Assembly (NCBI RefSeq): GCF_028291745.1
Contig: NZ_JAQGNQ010000066.1
Span: 1 to 64,000, forward strand
Direction: 5' to 3'
Origin: Ramlibacter sp.
GTDB lineage: Bacteria; Pseudomonadota; Gammaproteobacteria; Burkholderiales; Burkholderiaceae_C
DNA length: 64,000 nt
Part shown: one piece after another, positions 14,075 through 23,986 of the stretch
Layout: the number at the start of each line of letters is the position of its first letter
Numbering within the stretch: position 1 is the first letter of the stretch
Made by a program: the position numbers and the translations under genes
The notes under the pieces: model-generated
Told to the model about the DNA's origin: nothing
Databases searched by the model: none
Seen by the model: only the letters and a program-made list of their open reading frames with translations

Positions 14075-17000
14075 TCAGGCCACCGGCACCACGGTGCCCT
14101 GCGCGGTGAGGAAAGCAGTGCGCACCACCGCGCCCGGATTCGCGGCGCTCACCGCCTCGCGGTAGCGCCGCATCTGGTCCAGCAGTTGCGGCTGCCGCTG
14201 CGGCTGTGCTGCCGACTTGAAATCCAGCACCCACCACTCGCCGCTGTCGCGCCGGCGCACCAGCCGGTCCAGCCGCAGCAGTTCGCCGGCGAAGTGCAGT
14301 TCCACCTCGTTGCCGTGCCAGTCCACCTGCGCGCCATCCCAGGCCCAAGCGCCCTCACCCGCACGGATGCGCGTCGCCATCGCCAGCGCCTGCTGCGCCG
14401 CCGCGGCATCCAGGGCAAAGCGGCGCTGCGCATCGCGCAGCTGCGCGGGCGTCGGCTCGCCGCGCGCGGGCCAGGTCTCCAGCAGCCGGTGCATCGCCTC
14501 ACCGAGGCGTGAGGCGCTGCTGTCCTGCGGCGCCGCGGGGCGCAGCCATTCCAGCACGCTGGCCTCGGCGGGCGCCGGGACCACGCGCAGCGCGAACACG
14601 GCCTGGCGGCCGCGATCGTCGCCAGCGGCAACGGCCTCGGGCGCCGCGATCTGCGTCGCGCAAGGCAGCAGGCGCTGCCACCAGGTCGGCGCCGCCGGCG
14701 CGGTGAGGGGCACCACCGAGGAGATCACCAGTTGCCGCTCGGCCCGCGTCATGGCCACGTACAGCGCGTTCAGTTCCTCGCGGCCGCGCGCCGCCTGCTC
14801 CAGCGCCAGGGCATCGACGCTGCAGGCGGGCGGCCGGCTTTCGCTGGCCAGGAAGGCAAAGCGCCACGGCGCCGGCGCTTCCCCCGGCCACTCGCACAGC
14901 GCGCCCATGGTCTCGGGGCGCGAGGGCGCGCTGTCGGTATCGAGCATCACCACGATGGATGCTTCCAGGCCCTTGGCGCCGTGCACCGTCAGCAGGCGCA
15001 CCACATCTTGCGCGGCCACCGCCGGCCCGCGGATGCCGCCGGCCTTGAGCGCGCGCACCAGCGCATAGGGCGTGAGATAGCGGCCGCCACCGACCTGCAG
15101 GGCCGCCCCCAGCAGCGCCTGCAGGTTGGCCAGCACCGAGGCACGCAGCGGCGCCGGCGCGCCACGCGCGAATTTCGCCAGCAGGTCGCCCTGGTCGTAG
15201 ATCGCCTGCAGGGCATCGTGGGGCGGCAGCACCTGCACCCAGCGCTGCCACTGGCGCAAGGTCGCGGCGATCTGCGGCAGCGGCGCGGGCAGCTCCTGCT
15301 CCTGCTGCAGCAGGTCGAACCAGCTGCGCCCGGCGTTCTCCCTGGCCCGCAGCGCCAGTGCGACCAGCGCGTCGTCGCTGCATCCGAACAGGGGCGATTT
15401 CAGCGCGCGCGCCAGCGAGAGGTCGTGGCCCGGCGAGACCAGCACGTCGAGCAGCGCGGCGACGTCCTGCACCTCGGGCGCTTCGCACAGGTCGGTCTTC
15501 TCCGGCTGCTGCGCGGCGATGTGCAGCGTGCGCAGTTCGTCCTCCAGCACCGAGAGGCGCTCGCGCCGGCGGGCCAGCACCATCACGTCGGCGGGCCTTA
15601 TGCCGTGCTGCAACTGACGCGCGATCCAGGCGGCGGCCTGACGGCATTCGAGCGTGACCAGGCGCTCCTCGGGCAGCTCGCGCGGCACCGTCAGGCTGTC
15701 GCGCCAGGCGGGGCCCTGGTCGACCGGCGTCTCCTTGGGCGGGCGCGGGATCGGCGGCAAGGCCAGCACCGATCCGGCATGGTGTGACTGCGTGGTGTGC
15801 GCGCGAAAGCCCGAATAGAGGGCCTCGCGCTCGGCGCCCTGCATCACCGCGTTCACGGCGGCCAGCACCTCCGGCGCGTTGCGATGCGTGTGGTCGCAAC
15901 TGAGGCGGTCGCCGCCCAGGTCGCGGGCGATGAAATCCTGCGCGGCCAGGAAGACCTGCGGCTCCGCGCGACGGAAGCGGTAGATGCTTTGCTTGGGATC
16001 GCCGACGATGAAGATCGCCGGGCCGTCGCCGCCCGCGCCGGCATAGCTGGAGAGCCAGGCATGCAGCGCCTGCCACTGCAGCGCGTTGGTGTCCTGGAAT
16101 TCGTCGATCAGCAGGTGGCGCACGCGCTGGTCCAGCCGCTCCTGCACGAAGCCGGCCAGCACCGGATCCGACAGCAGCACGTGCGCGGTCCGCTCGACGT
16201 CGCTCATGTCCACCCAGCCCTGCTCGCGCTTGAGCGCGGCATAGGCCTGCAACAGCAGGCGGGCCAGGCGCGCGATGCGGCCGTGATGCAGCCAGGCCTC
16301 GTGCTGCGCGCAGGCCGCGCAGAGCTGCTGCAGTTCTTCCTCCGCCTCCTGCGCCGCCGCGAACTTGGCAAGATTGGTCTTGAGCCGGTCCTCCCTGGCC
16401 ACGAACAGCGCCTCGCGCAGCAGGCGCTGGCGCTGCGCCAGGTCCTCGCCCTCGAAGGCCAGCACGATGGCGTCGGCGGCGGCCTGCGGCGTCTTCGCCT
16501 TCTCGGCGCCAAGGGCGCGAGCGCGCTCCAGCCAGCGCCGGCGCGCGCCTTCGCTGGCCAGGCTTTCCTCGGGACGCGCGAGCCCGGCAAACTGCGCAAA
16601 GCGATCGGCAAACGGCCGCACCGAATCGTCCACGACGCCGTGTGCGTCGGCCATCGCGAATTCCACGCGCTTGGACAGTGCCGACTCCAGCGCTTTCAGC
16701 GTGTTGAAGCGACCATGCGCCGCCACCGAGCATTCGTAGTCGGCACGGGCTGCGGAGTCGCGCTCCACCTCCGCATGAAAGCTACGCCAGACGCGGGCCA
16801 CCGCCTCCTTGTCGTCCTCCAGCAGCTCGAAGCGCGTGGGCAGCCCGAGCGACTGCAGCACCGCCACCGGCGCTTCGCGCAGCAGCGAGGCAAACCAGCT
16901 GTGGAAGGTGCGGATCTGCACCGGCCGCCCCGATTGCAGCAGCGATGCATAGAGGGCACGCAGCGATTCGCGCAGGTCGGCATCGGCGTGCGGCACGCCG

Positions 17001-17308
17001 CGGGCGCGCAGGGCCTCGGCGAGTTCGGCATCGGACGCGCCGCTCCACTGCGCCAGCCACTCCTGCAGGCGTTGCCGCATCTCGCCGGCCGCCTTGCGGG
17101 TGAAGGTGATCGCCAGGATCTCGTGCGGCTGCGCGCCGGCCAGCAGCGCGCGCACGATGCGCGACACCAGCATCCAGGTCTTGCCGGCGCCGGCGCAGGC
17201 CTCGACCGCCACGTGGCGGCGCGGGTCGCAGGCGATCGCATAGAACTGCTCGCGCCTGACCGTGCGGCCGTTGTGCTCATAGGCCGGTCCGGCCGGCAGC
17301 GTGCTCAT
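14075..17308 (-). CDS. addA: AddA-type UvrD helicase/exonuclease
   Basis: 1077 aa, large subunit of a two-subunit recombination helicase-nuclease that processes double-strand ends for RecA. Walker A ACAGAGKT is at 37-44, helicase motif Ia ITFTRKAAGEMRQR at 67-80, motif II DEFQDT at 402-407, then GDPKQSIYRFRR, later VHGAKGLEA, and a C-terminal RecB-type nuclease motif DFK at 1029-1031. ATG 17308 lies 1 nt after the AddB-like stop, with GGAG upstream. Naming follows the AddAB architecture, a betaproteobacterial alternative to RecBCD; the family boundary with AdnAB is not certain from sequence alone. Confidence 0.88.
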   Translation of the reverse strand: MSTLPAGPAYEHNGRTVRREQFYAIACDPRRHVAVEACAGAGKTWMLVSRIVRALLAGAQPHEILAITFTRKAAGEMRQRLQEWLAQWSGASDAELAEALRARGVPHADADLRESLRALYASLLQSGRPVQIRTFHSWFASLLREAPVAVLQSLGLPTRFELLEDDKEAVARVWRSFHAEVERDSAARADYECSVAAHGRFNTLKALESALSKRVEFAMADAHGVVDDSVRPFADRFAQFAGLARPEESLASEGARRRWLERARALGAEKAKTPQAAADAIVLAFEGEDLAQRQRLLREALFVAREDRLKTNLAKFAAAQEAEEELQQLCAACAQHEAWLHHGRIARLARLLLQAYAALKREQGWVDMSDVERTAHVLLSDPVLAGFVQERLDQRVRHLLIDEFQDTNALQWQALHAWLSSYAGAGGDGPAIFIVGDPKQSIYRFRRAEPQVFLAAQDFIARDLGGDRLSCDHTHRNAPEVLAAVNAVMQGAEREALYSGFRAHTTQSHHAGSVLALPPIPRPPKETPVDQGPAWRDSLTVPRELPEERLVTLECRQAAAWIARQLQHGIRPADVMVLARRRERLSVLEDELRTLHIAAQQPEKTDLCEAPEVQDVAALLDVLVSPGHDLSLARALKSPLFGCSDDALVALALRARENAGRSWFDLLQQEQELPAPLPQIAATLRQWQRWVQVLPPHDALQAIYDQGDLLAKFARGAPAPLRASVLANLQALLGAALQVGGGRYLTPYALVRALKAGGIRGPAVAAQDVVRLLTVHGAKGLEASIVVMLDTDSAPSRPETMGALCEWPGEAPAPWRFAFLASESRPPACSVDALALEQAARGREELNALYVAMTRAERQLVISSVVPLTAPAAPTWWQRLLPCATQIAAPEAVAAGDDRGRQAVFALRVVPAPAEASVLEWLRPAAPQDSSASRLGEAMHRLLETWPARGEPTPAQLRDAQRRFALDAAAAQQALAMATRIRAGEGAWAWDGAQVDWHGNEVELHFAGELLRLDRLVRRRDSGEWWVLDFKSAAQPQRQPQLLDQMRRYREAVSAANPGAVVRTAFLTAQGTVVPVA

Positions 17309-17309
17309 G

Positions 17310-19835
17310 TCACTCACTCCAGCCATCCCTGCGGCACAGGCCGCGCGCGGCGCAGAAGTCGCACACGCGCCCTTCACCGAGCGCCGGCAGCGGCGCTCCC
17401 TCGTCGATGCGGCGCAGCTCGGAGGTGATGGCCTCCTGCAGCATGTGGGCACCCAGCGCCAGCTGTTCGTGCGGCACGGCCTTCACCTCGCCGCGCTCGC
17501 TGATGTTCAGGTAGGCCGCCTGCAGGTCGGCCTGCGGCAGCAGCGCCGCATAGAAGGCGAGCTGCGTGTCCTCCAGCGGCGTCTTCATGCGGTCGCGCGT
17601 GGCCTGCAGGCTCTCGGTCTTGTAGTCCATCACCAGCGTGCCGCCACCGGCGGTGCGGTCGATGCGGTCGATGCGTCCCTGCAGCGTCACGGCGCCGAGC
17701 TGCGCCTTGTGTTCGCTTTCCGCCGATTCGAATACCGCGCCCGCGGCCTCGTGCTGCGCCAGCCACGCGAGATAGCCCTCGCGCACCGCCGGCCAGCCCG
17801 CGGCAAAAGGCAGGAACTCGCCCTCGCCCAGGCGCTGGCTGGCTATGCCGGCGCGCGCATGCCGATCCAGCATGGCCGCGCGCTCCTCGTGGCCAAGCGC
17901 GCCGCGCTGCTGCAATTCCTCGTGGAAGGACTTGAGCACGCCGTGCAGCCAGGTGCCGAAATCGCGCTTGTCCACCTCGCCCTCGATCTCGTCGGCTTCC
18001 TTCAGGCCCAGCATGCGCAGGGCGAAGAAGCGATAGGGGCAGCGGCGCAAGTCCTCGTAGCTCGTGGCCGAGAGCTGCCTGGGCGCGAGCTGCGCCGCCT
18101 GCACCATGGGCGGTGCCACCGGCACGGCCTGCTCCTCGCGCAGGGCGCGGGGGTCGTCCGCGGGAGCGCCGACGCCTTGCACCACGAGCTGCTGCACCAG
18201 CGGACTGGCCAGCGTGCGCTCGCCGGTGTCGTCGCTCGCGCGCCAGAGGATGTCGACGCTGGGCGCCTGCAATGCGTGCTGCCAGGCCGCGCGCTGCACG
18301 GCTTCGAGGTCCTCGCGCAAGGGCAGCCCCAGCAGCCGGCGCTGCGCCTGCGACCACCCCGCCGCCGGCTCGGGCGACGCAGGGAGGGTGCGCTCGTCGC
18401 ACCCGGGAAGCACCAGCGCGGCGAAGGGATGCCCGAGCAACTGGCTCAGGGGCAGCACCACGACCTGCTCGTCGCCCGCATGCGGCGGCACGAAGCTCAC
18501 GCCCTCCAGCACCTCGTTGACCCAGGCGGTGAACTCGCGCAGGGGCAGGCGGCGCTGCGCCAGGGACCAGCCGCTCCAGTCGGTCGCTGCGCCGTCCTCG
18601 AGGCGCAAAGCCTCGATGATCTTCAGGCCGGCGGCATCGGCGCGCAACAAGTCCCATTGACCGGTCTGCTGCAGCAGCGCGCGCGTGGCGTCCAGCCATT
18701 GCGTGAGCGTGCGGGTGGACTGCAGCAGCTCGCGCCACCCGGCCACGCGCTGCACAGCGCCCAGTGCGGATTCGGAGCCGCCCCAGTCGCCCTCGCGCAG
18801 CATGCGCCATTCGCGCTGGCCGGTGCGGCGCACGCGCCGCTCCACGCCCTGCACGGTGCCGCCCGCCAGAGCAGGCACGTTTTTCAGCCAATCGAGCACG
18901 GCATCCGCCGTTGCATCCCAGGCGCAGGCGCGCAATGCGCCCATCACATGCGCGGAGGCACGCGTGGTGGAAAGTTTCCAGCCGGTTTCGTCGTGCACGC
19001 GCACGCCTCGCGTGAACAGCAGGGCGCCGATGCGGCGCGTGAGCACGCGATCGGTCGCGGCCAGGGCGACCGGCACTTCGCCGGAGTGCAGGCGCTGCAG
19101 CACGCAGGCCGCGGCACGCTCGGCTTCTTCGGTGGCGTCGGCCGCGGCATGCAGCGCGATGGTCCCCACTGGCGCTGGCGCGGGCAGCGGCCAGGCAAGC
19201 GCGCGCTCGCCCAGTTGCTCCACCAGCGCGCGCGGCACCGGCTCGGCCTGGAAACCCTGGAGCACGAGCAGCAGGTCGACCTCGCGCGTCAAGCGGCCAT
19301 CGAGCAGTGCGTCGGTCGCATAACTGGAGGCGGCCGCCCATTCGAAGGCAATGCGCGCGATCGCCGCTTCGGTGGCCAGCGCCGGCGCCTCCATGCCCTG
19401 GGGTAGTTGCGGGCGCAAGCTTTCGGCCCACGCCGCGCGATCGGCGGGCGGCACGGCGCGCGCCGCCTCGGCGGCCTGCCAGGCGGCCTCGACCAGCAGG
19501 CCGGCCAGCGCATCGGCCTGCGCGCGCAAGCCGCCCTGCTCCAGCCAGCCGCGCGCGGCCAGCAGGTCGCGGCCGATCTCGAAGGAGAGATCCAGTTCGC
19601 CCGGCTCCCAGGCGCACTGGCGCGCCCAGTTCATCGTGGTCTCGAAGCGCGGCGCGAAACCGGTGGGCGCAAGCGCGGCCCAGAATTGCCGCGCCACGGG
19701 CATCAGCTGGGCGTACGGCAGCAGCACGACGGTACGCGCGGCATGGGCGCCGCGGGCCGTGATGGCGGCCGCCAGTCGTTGCATGAGTTCGCGCCAGTGG
19801 CGCGCGGATGGATGGGGAACTGCTATCGCATCCAT
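17310..19835 (-). CDS. addB: AddB-type nuclease with Fe-S cluster
   Basis: 841 aa from ATG 19835. The helicase-like N-terminal part lacks a recognisable Walker A, as usual for AddB of proteobacteria. The C-terminal third has a RecB-family nuclease motif (LVMDYKTES) framed by four cysteines: one in RRCPYRFF and three near the end (C825, C828, C834 in CDFCAARGLC). This is the AddB 4Fe-4S arrangement. It stands immediately before addA with a 1-nt gap. The upstream 104 bp are shared with divergent trxA. An in-frame ATG at 19925 also exists but precedes non-conserved residues. Confidence 0.87.
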   Translation of the reverse strand: MDAIAVPHPSARHWRELMQRLAAAITARGAHAARTVVLLPYAQLMPVARQFWAALAPTGFAPRFETTMNWARQCAWEPGELDLSFEIGRDLLAARGWLEQGGLRAQADALAGLLVEAAWQAAEAARAVPPADRAAWAESLRPQLPQGMEAPALATEAAIARIAFEWAAASSYATDALLDGRLTREVDLLLVLQGFQAEPVPRALVEQLGERALAWPLPAPAPVGTIALHAAADATEEAERAAACVLQRLHSGEVPVALAATDRVLTRRIGALLFTRGVRVHDETGWKLSTTRASAHVMGALRACAWDATADAVLDWLKNVPALAGGTVQGVERRVRRTGQREWRMLREGDWGGSESALGAVQRVAGWRELLQSTRTLTQWLDATRALLQQTGQWDLLRADAAGLKIIEALRLEDGAATDWSGWSLAQRRLPLREFTAWVNEVLEGVSFVPPHAGDEQVVVLPLSQLLGHPFAALVLPGCDERTLPASPEPAAGWSQAQRRLLGLPLREDLEAVQRAAWQHALQAPSVDILWRASDDTGERTLASPLVQQLVVQGVGAPADDPRALREEQAVPVAPPMVQAAQLAPRQLSATSYEDLRRCPYRFFALRMLGLKEADEIEGEVDKRDFGTWLHGVLKSFHEELQQRGALGHEERAAMLDRHARAGIASQRLGEGEFLPFAAGWPAVREGYLAWLAQHEAAGAVFESAESEHKAQLGAVTLQGRIDRIDRTAGGGTLVMDYKTESLQATRDRMKTPLEDTQLAFYAALLPQADLQAAYLNISERGEVKAVPHEQLALGAHMLQEAITSELRRIDEGAPLPALGEGRVCDFCAARGLCRRDGWSE

Positions 19836-19939
19836 AGCAAAGGCCCTCAGCTCCGCGCCCGGCGAGGGGACTTGGTTTCTGTCACAATGCCCTGACTGTA
19901 GCCGTAGCGGGCGTGAGTCCCGCACATCGAGAGGAAACC

Positions 19940-20272
19940 ATGGCCAGCGACCTGATCAAGCACATCTCCGACGCCAGCTTCGAGTCCGACGTCCTGCAGG
20001 CCGACAAGCCGGTCCTGGTGGACTACTGGGCGGAGTGGTGCGGTCCCTGCAAGATGATCGCGCCCATCCTGGACGAGGTCTCGCAGTCGTACAAGGACAA
20101 GCTGCAGATCGCCAAGATGAACGTCGACGAGAACCGCGACATCCCGGCCAAGTTCGGCATCCGCGGCATTCCGACGCTCATGCTGTTCAAGGGCGGCCAG
20201 CTGGCCGCGACAAAGGTGGGCGCCATGAGCAAGGCGCAACTGACCGCCTTCATCGACCAGCAGCTCGCGTAA
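19940..20272 (+). CDS. trxA: Thioredoxin
   Basis: 110 aa cytoplasmic disulfide reductase. The active site WCGPC spans residues 33-37 (redox cysteines 34 and 37), and the cis-proline is in [11 protein letters not shown] 19940 is preceded by GAGAGGAAACC. A perfect terminator follows at 20291-20324, so trxA is probably mainly monocistronic before rho, a common trxA-rho pairing. Confidence 0.97.
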   Translation: MASDLIKHISDASFESDVLQADKPVLVDYWAEWCGPCKMIAPILDEVSQSYKDKLQIAKMNVDENRDIPAKFGIRGIPTLMLFKGGQLAATKVGAMSKAQLTAFIDQQLA

Positions 20273-20290
20273 GGGATTCGCCTGACACGC

Positions 20291-20324
20291 GACGGGGCCG
20301 GCCGGCCCCGTTTTCTTTTTTTTT
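20291..20324 (+). terminator. Intrinsic terminator of trxA
   Basis: GACGGGGCCGGCCGGCCCCG forms a strong hairpin followed by TTTTCTTTTTTTTT. It lies 18 bp after the trxA stop and 130 bp before rho. Confidence 0.9.
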
Positions 20325-20455
20325 GCGGCATAATCCGCACCATCACTGGTCTGCCTACCCAAGCAGGCCAATCGAAACCGGTTCGCAGGGCAGCTCTCGC
20401 CCCGCAACGAACCTCCCCAGACCTTCAAGAACATCTGCCCCGAAGGGGTCATTCC

Positions 20456-21721
20456 ATGCACCTGAACGAACTCAAGGCGCTGCACGTCTCCGAAGTCCTC
20501 AAGCAGGCCGAAGAGCTCGAGATCGAGAACACCGGCCGGATGCGCAAGCAGGAGCTGATGTTCGCCATCATCAAGAAGCGCGCGCGCGCCGGCGAACAGG
20601 TCTTCGCCGATGGCGTGCTGGAGATCCTGCCGGACGGCTTCGGCTTCCTGCGCAGCCCCGACACCAGCTACACGGCAAGCACCGACGACATCTACATCTC
20701 GCCTTCGCAGGTGCGCCGGTTCAACCTGCACACCGGCGACATGATCGAGGGCGAGGTGCGCACGCCGAAGGACGGCGAGCGCTACTTCGCGCTGACCAAG
20801 CTTGACAAGGTCAACGACGGGCTGCCCGAAGACAACAAGCACAAGGTGATGTTCGAGAACCTGACGCCGCTGTTCCCCCGCGAACAGATGCGCCTCGAAC
20901 GCGACAACCTCAAGGGCGAGGAGAACGTCACCGGCCGCGTCATCGACATCATCGCGCCCATCGGCAAGGGCCAGCGCGCGCTGATCGTCGCGCCGCCCAA
21001 GAGCGGCAAGACGGTGATGATGCAGCACATGGCGCACGCCATTGCAGCCAACCACCCGGACGTGCACATGATGGTGCTGCTGGTGGACGAGCGCCCGGAA
21101 GAAGTGACGGACATGCAGCGCTCGGTCAAGGCCGAAGTGATCGCGTCCACCTTCGACGAACCGGCCGCGCGCCACGTGCACGTCGCCGAGATGGTGATCG
21201 AGCGCGCCAAGCGCCTGGTCGAACTGAAGAAGGACGTGGTGATCCTGCTCGACTCGATCACGCGCCTCGCCCGTGCCTACAACAACGTCGTGCCCTCTTC
21301 CGGCAAGGTGCTGACCGGCGGCGTCGACTCCAACGCGCTGCAGCGGCCCAAGCGCTTCCTGGGCGCGGCGCGCAATGTCGAAGAAGGCGGCTCGCTGACC
21401 ATCATCGCCACCGCGCTGATCGACACCGGCTCGCGCATGGACGAAGTGATCTTCGAGGAGTTCAAGGGCACCGGCAACTGCGAACTCCACCTCGATCGCC
21501 GGCTGTACGAAAAGCGCGTATTCCCCTCGATCCAGCTCAATCGCTCGGGCACCCGCCGCGAAGAACTGCTGCTGGCCCCCGAGATCCTGCAGAAGACCCG
21601 CATCCTGCGCCAGTTCATGTACAACATGGACGAGATCGAAGCGATGGAAATGGTCCTGAAGTCGATGAAGGCCACGAAGACGAACGTGGAGTTCTTCGAC
21701 ATGATGCGGCGGGGGGGCTGA
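20456..21721 (+). CDS. rho: Transcription termination factor Rho
   Basis: 421 aa. The N-terminal domain [20 protein letters not shown] and the RNA-binding cold-shock-like region ([22 protein letters not shown]) are at 1-120. Walker A APPKSGKT is at 179-186, followed by [14 protein letters not shown] and [12 protein letters not shown] (Q/R loops). Full family length. The 130-bp leader after the trxA terminator contains a CATAAT-like box near 20329 and the small CCCCGAAGGGG hairpin just before the start; Rho genes are often autoregulated through the leader, but that is inference here. Confidence 0.98.
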   Translation: MHLNELKALHVSEVLKQAEELEIENTGRMRKQELMFAIIKKRARAGEQVFADGVLEILPDGFGFLRSPDTSYTASTDDIYISPSQVRRFNLHTGDMIEGEVRTPKDGERYFALTKLDKVNDGLPEDNKHKVMFENLTPLFPREQMRLERDNLKGEENVTGRVIDIIAPIGKGQRALIVAPPKSGKTVMMQHMAHAIAANHPDVHMMVLLVDERPEEVTDMQRSVKAEVIASTFDEPAARHVHVAEMVIERAKRLVELKKDVVILLDSITRLARAYNNVVPSSGKVLTGGVDSNALQRPKRFLGAARNVEEGGSLTIIATALIDTGSRMDEVIFEEFKGTGNCELHLDRRLYEKRVFPSIQLNRSGTRREELLLAPEILQKTRILRQFMYNMDEIEAMEMVLKSMKATKTNVEFFDMMRRGG

Positions 21722-21738
21722 GCTTTAAAAGCCAATAT

Positions 21739-21846
21739 CCGGACGCAGAAGGCGCAGAAGTAGCGCAGAAGTCGCAGAAAACTCGAATCCTTTTTTGATG
21801 GATTCTTCTGCGGCTTCTGCGTGACTTTCGCGCCTTCTGCGTCCGG
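21739..21846. repeat. Long imperfect palindrome between rho and rpmE2
   Basis: Arms of about 41 nt (starting ccggacgcagaaggcgc and ending gcgccttctgcgtccgg) are near-perfect inverted copies. They continue through GAATCC/GGATTC around a ttttttgat loop. The internal repetition of cgcagaag gives it a dispersed-repeat character. It starts 17 bp after the rho stop and may act as its transcript 3' end. Confidence 0.7.
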
Positions 21847-21880
21847 TTGCTGGTCTTTCAACGGCCTTCCACCACCACGC

Positions 21881-21886
21881 TATAAT
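21881..21886 (+). promoter_or_regulatory. rpmE2: -10 box of rpmE2
   Basis: A perfect TATAAT about 67 bp before the rpmE2 ATG. A weak TTTCAA lies upstream at longer-than-ideal spacing. The leader between it and the gene carries an imperfect inverted motif (gatgtcctggcg / gaggacatc) at about 21911-21951. Confidence 0.55.
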
Positions 21887-21952
21887 TGAAGGCTTCACGG
21901 AAAGTACGCCAGATGTCCTGGCGCGGCTGCCGCAACGACTAGAGGACATCCC

Positions 21953-22210
21953 ATGAAAGACGGCATTCACCCCGGCTACCGCGACGTGTGTTTCCAGGAC
22001 CTGTCGAACGGTTTCAAGTTCGTCACGCGTTCCTGCGTTTCGGCGCGCGACAAGATCACCATGGAAGACGGCCGTGAACTGCCGCTCTTCAAGCTGGACA
22101 CTTCCAGCGAATCGCACCCGTTCTACACGGGCACCCAGAAGTCCGTGAACGACATGGGCGGCCGGGTCGACAAGTTCTTCAAGAAGTTCGGCAAGCCCGC
22201 CGCCAAGTAA
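21953..22210 (+). CDS. rpmE2: 50S ribosomal protein L31 type B
   Basis: 85 aa, start [20 protein letters not shown]. It lacks the CxxC zinc pairs of the standard L31, which defines the type B (zinc-independent) paralog, often induced when zinc is scarce. A clear terminator follows at 22235-22255. Confidence 0.96.
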   Translation: MKDGIHPGYRDVCFQDLSNGFKFVTRSCVSARDKITMEDGRELPLFKLDTSSESHPFYTGTQKSVNDMGGRVDKFFKKFGKPAAK

Positions 22211-22234
22211 GAAGAACGGCTCACCCCGTCGAAA

Positions 22235-22255
22235 GGCAGCTCCGGCTGCCTTTTT
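22235..22255 (+). terminator. Intrinsic terminator of rpmE2
   Basis: GGCAGC-tccg-GCTGCC hairpin followed by five T residues, 24 bp after the rpmE2 stop. Confidence 0.9.
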
Positions 22256-22297
22256 CATTGGCGCGGCGCCCCACGGCGCTGTGACAAACTCCCGCGC

Positions 22298-23986
22298 GTG
22301 AACCAGCCCACCCCCGCCATCGTCGCCCAGAGCGCAGTGCGCCGCCTGCCCCGACCAGCCCTGCTGCTGTTCTGCGCGGCCTACGTGCTGACTGGCTTCA
22401 TCGGCCGCGAGCCCTGGAAGAACCAGGACATGATGACGCTGGGCTACATGTTCGAGCTGGCGACCGGCCATAGCGCCTGGCTGCACCCCTCCCTGCTGGG
22501 GCAGCCGCCCGAGTTCGAAGCCCTGCTGCCTTACTGGCTTGGCGCCTGGTCGATGCGGCTCGCGCCCGCGTGGCTGGCCGTCGACTTCGCCGGGCGCATT
22601 CCCTTCATCGCCTTGCTGGTGGTCACGCTGCTGGCCACTTGGTACGGCGTGTACTACCTGGCGCGCACGCCCCGCGCGCAGCCCGTGCCGTTTGCCTTCG
22701 GCGGCGAAGCGCATCCGCCCGACTACGCACGCGCGATGGCCGACGGCGGCCTGCTGGCGCTGATCGCCTGCCTCGGCCTGATGCAGCTGTCGCACGAGAC
22801 CACGCCGGCGCTCGCGCAACTGGGATTCACCGCCCTCACCTTCTACGGCCTCGCGGCACTGCCTTACCGGCTCGCGTGGCCCACGGCCAGCCTGGCGCTG
22901 GGCTTGATCGGCCTGGGGCTGAGCGGTGCGCCCACCATGGCTGCCCTGTTCGCCATCGGCGGCGCCGTGGTGCACACGGCCGACAGCCCCGACGACGCGA
23001 GCAGCGGGCTGCGCGGCTGGCGCGGCACCGCGGTGATCGTCGTGGTCGCAGCGGTCGCTGCCTTGATCGCCGCCCTGCTGGACATGTGGCAGTGGCGCCT
23101 CGATCCGCTGCCCTTCGACACCGCGCACGATGCGGCTTCCATCCTCCGCCTGCTCGCGTGGTTCACCTGGCCCGCGTGGCCGCTGGCCCTGTGGACCATC
23201 TGGCGCTGGCGCCGGCAACTGGGGCGCCGCCACGTCGCACTGCCGCTGTGGTTCGCGGTGGTCAGCCTGTTCACCGCGGTGCTGGCCCCGAACTCCGACC
23301 GCGCCCTGCTGCTCAGCCTGCCGGCCCTGGCCGCACTGGCGGCGTTCGCGCTGCCCACCCTGGAGCGCAGCGTGTCCGCCCTGATCGACTGGTTCACGCT
23401 GCTGTTCTTCAGCGGCTGCGCGCTGGTGATCTGGGTGATCTGGATTTCCCTGCAGACCGGCGTGCCGCCCAAGCCCGCGGCCAACGTCGCCAAGCTGGCG
23501 CCCGGCTTCACGCCCAGCTTCTCGCTGCTGCCTTTCCTGGTGGCGCTGGCAGCCACCATCGCCTGGGTCGCGCTGGTCCGTTGGCGCACCAAGCGCAATC
23601 GCCATGCGATCTGGAAGAGCCTCGTGTTGCCGGCGGGCGGCGCTGCCCTCGCCTGGTTGCTGGTGATGACGCTGTGGCTCCCGGTACTGGATTACGCCCG
23701 CAGCTATGCCGCCGTGGTGCACCGCGTGGCCACGCGCATCGACACTCCCGGATGCGTCGAGGTGTTCGGCCTCACGCGCGCGCAGATCGCCGCGCTGCGC
23801 TACCACGGGCGCCTGGACCTGCGCATGGCGGGCGAGCCGGAAACCTGCCCCTGGCTGGTGGTGGCCGAGGACCTGGAAAAGTCGGTGCCGATGGCCTTGA
23901 ACAGCCACCGATGGCGGCTGGTCGCCAAGTTTCCGCGTCCCACCGACAAGAGCGAAAACCTGCTGCTGTACCAGAAGAAGCCTTGA
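22298..23986 (+). CDS. ArnT-like/GT39-family membrane glycosyltransferase
   Basis: 562 aa with about 10-12 hydrophobic segments. The N-terminal GREPWKNQD near residues 35-43 resembles the acidic catalytic loop of GT-C (ArnT/PMT) enzymes, followed by LHPSLLGQPPEFEALLPYW. Such enzymes transfer sugars from polyprenyl-phosphate donors to lipid A or proteins in the periplasm. Start is GTG 22298; no strong ribosome binding site is seen. It overlaps the next gene, a MATE transporter, by 4 bp (TTGA). The specific substrate is unknown. Confidence 0.8.
   Translation: MNQPTPAIVAQSAVRRLPRPALLLFCAAYVLTGFIGREPWKNQDMMTLGYMFELATGHSAWLHPSLLGQPPEFEALLPYWLGAWSMRLAPAWLAVDFAGRIPFIALLVVTLLATWYGVYYLARTPRAQPVPFAFGGEAHPPDYARAMADGGLLALIACLGLMQLSHETTPALAQLGFTALTFYGLAALPYRLAWPTASLALGLIGLGLSGAPTMAALFAIGGAVVHTADSPDDASSGLRGWRGTAVIVVVAAVAALIAALLDMWQWRLDPLPFDTAHDAASILRLLAWFTWPAWPLALWTIWRWRRQLGRRHVALPLWFAVVSLFTAVLAPNSDRALLLSLPALAALAAFALPTLERSVSALIDWFTLLFFSGCALVIWVIWISLQTGVPPKPAANVAKLAPGFTPSFSLLPFLVALAATIAWVALVRWRTKRNRHAIWKSLVLPAGGAALAWLLVMTLWLPVLDYARSYAAVVHRVATRIDTPGCVEVFGLTRAQIAALRYHGRLDLRMAGEPETCPWLVVAEDLEKSVPMALNSHRWRLVAKFPRPTDKSENLLLYQKKP

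Noticed and set aside
17301-19406. Plus-strand open frame opposite addB
   Set aside because: Shadow of the addB codon bias; no domain, and the minus-strand reading has clear nuclease and Fe-S motifs.
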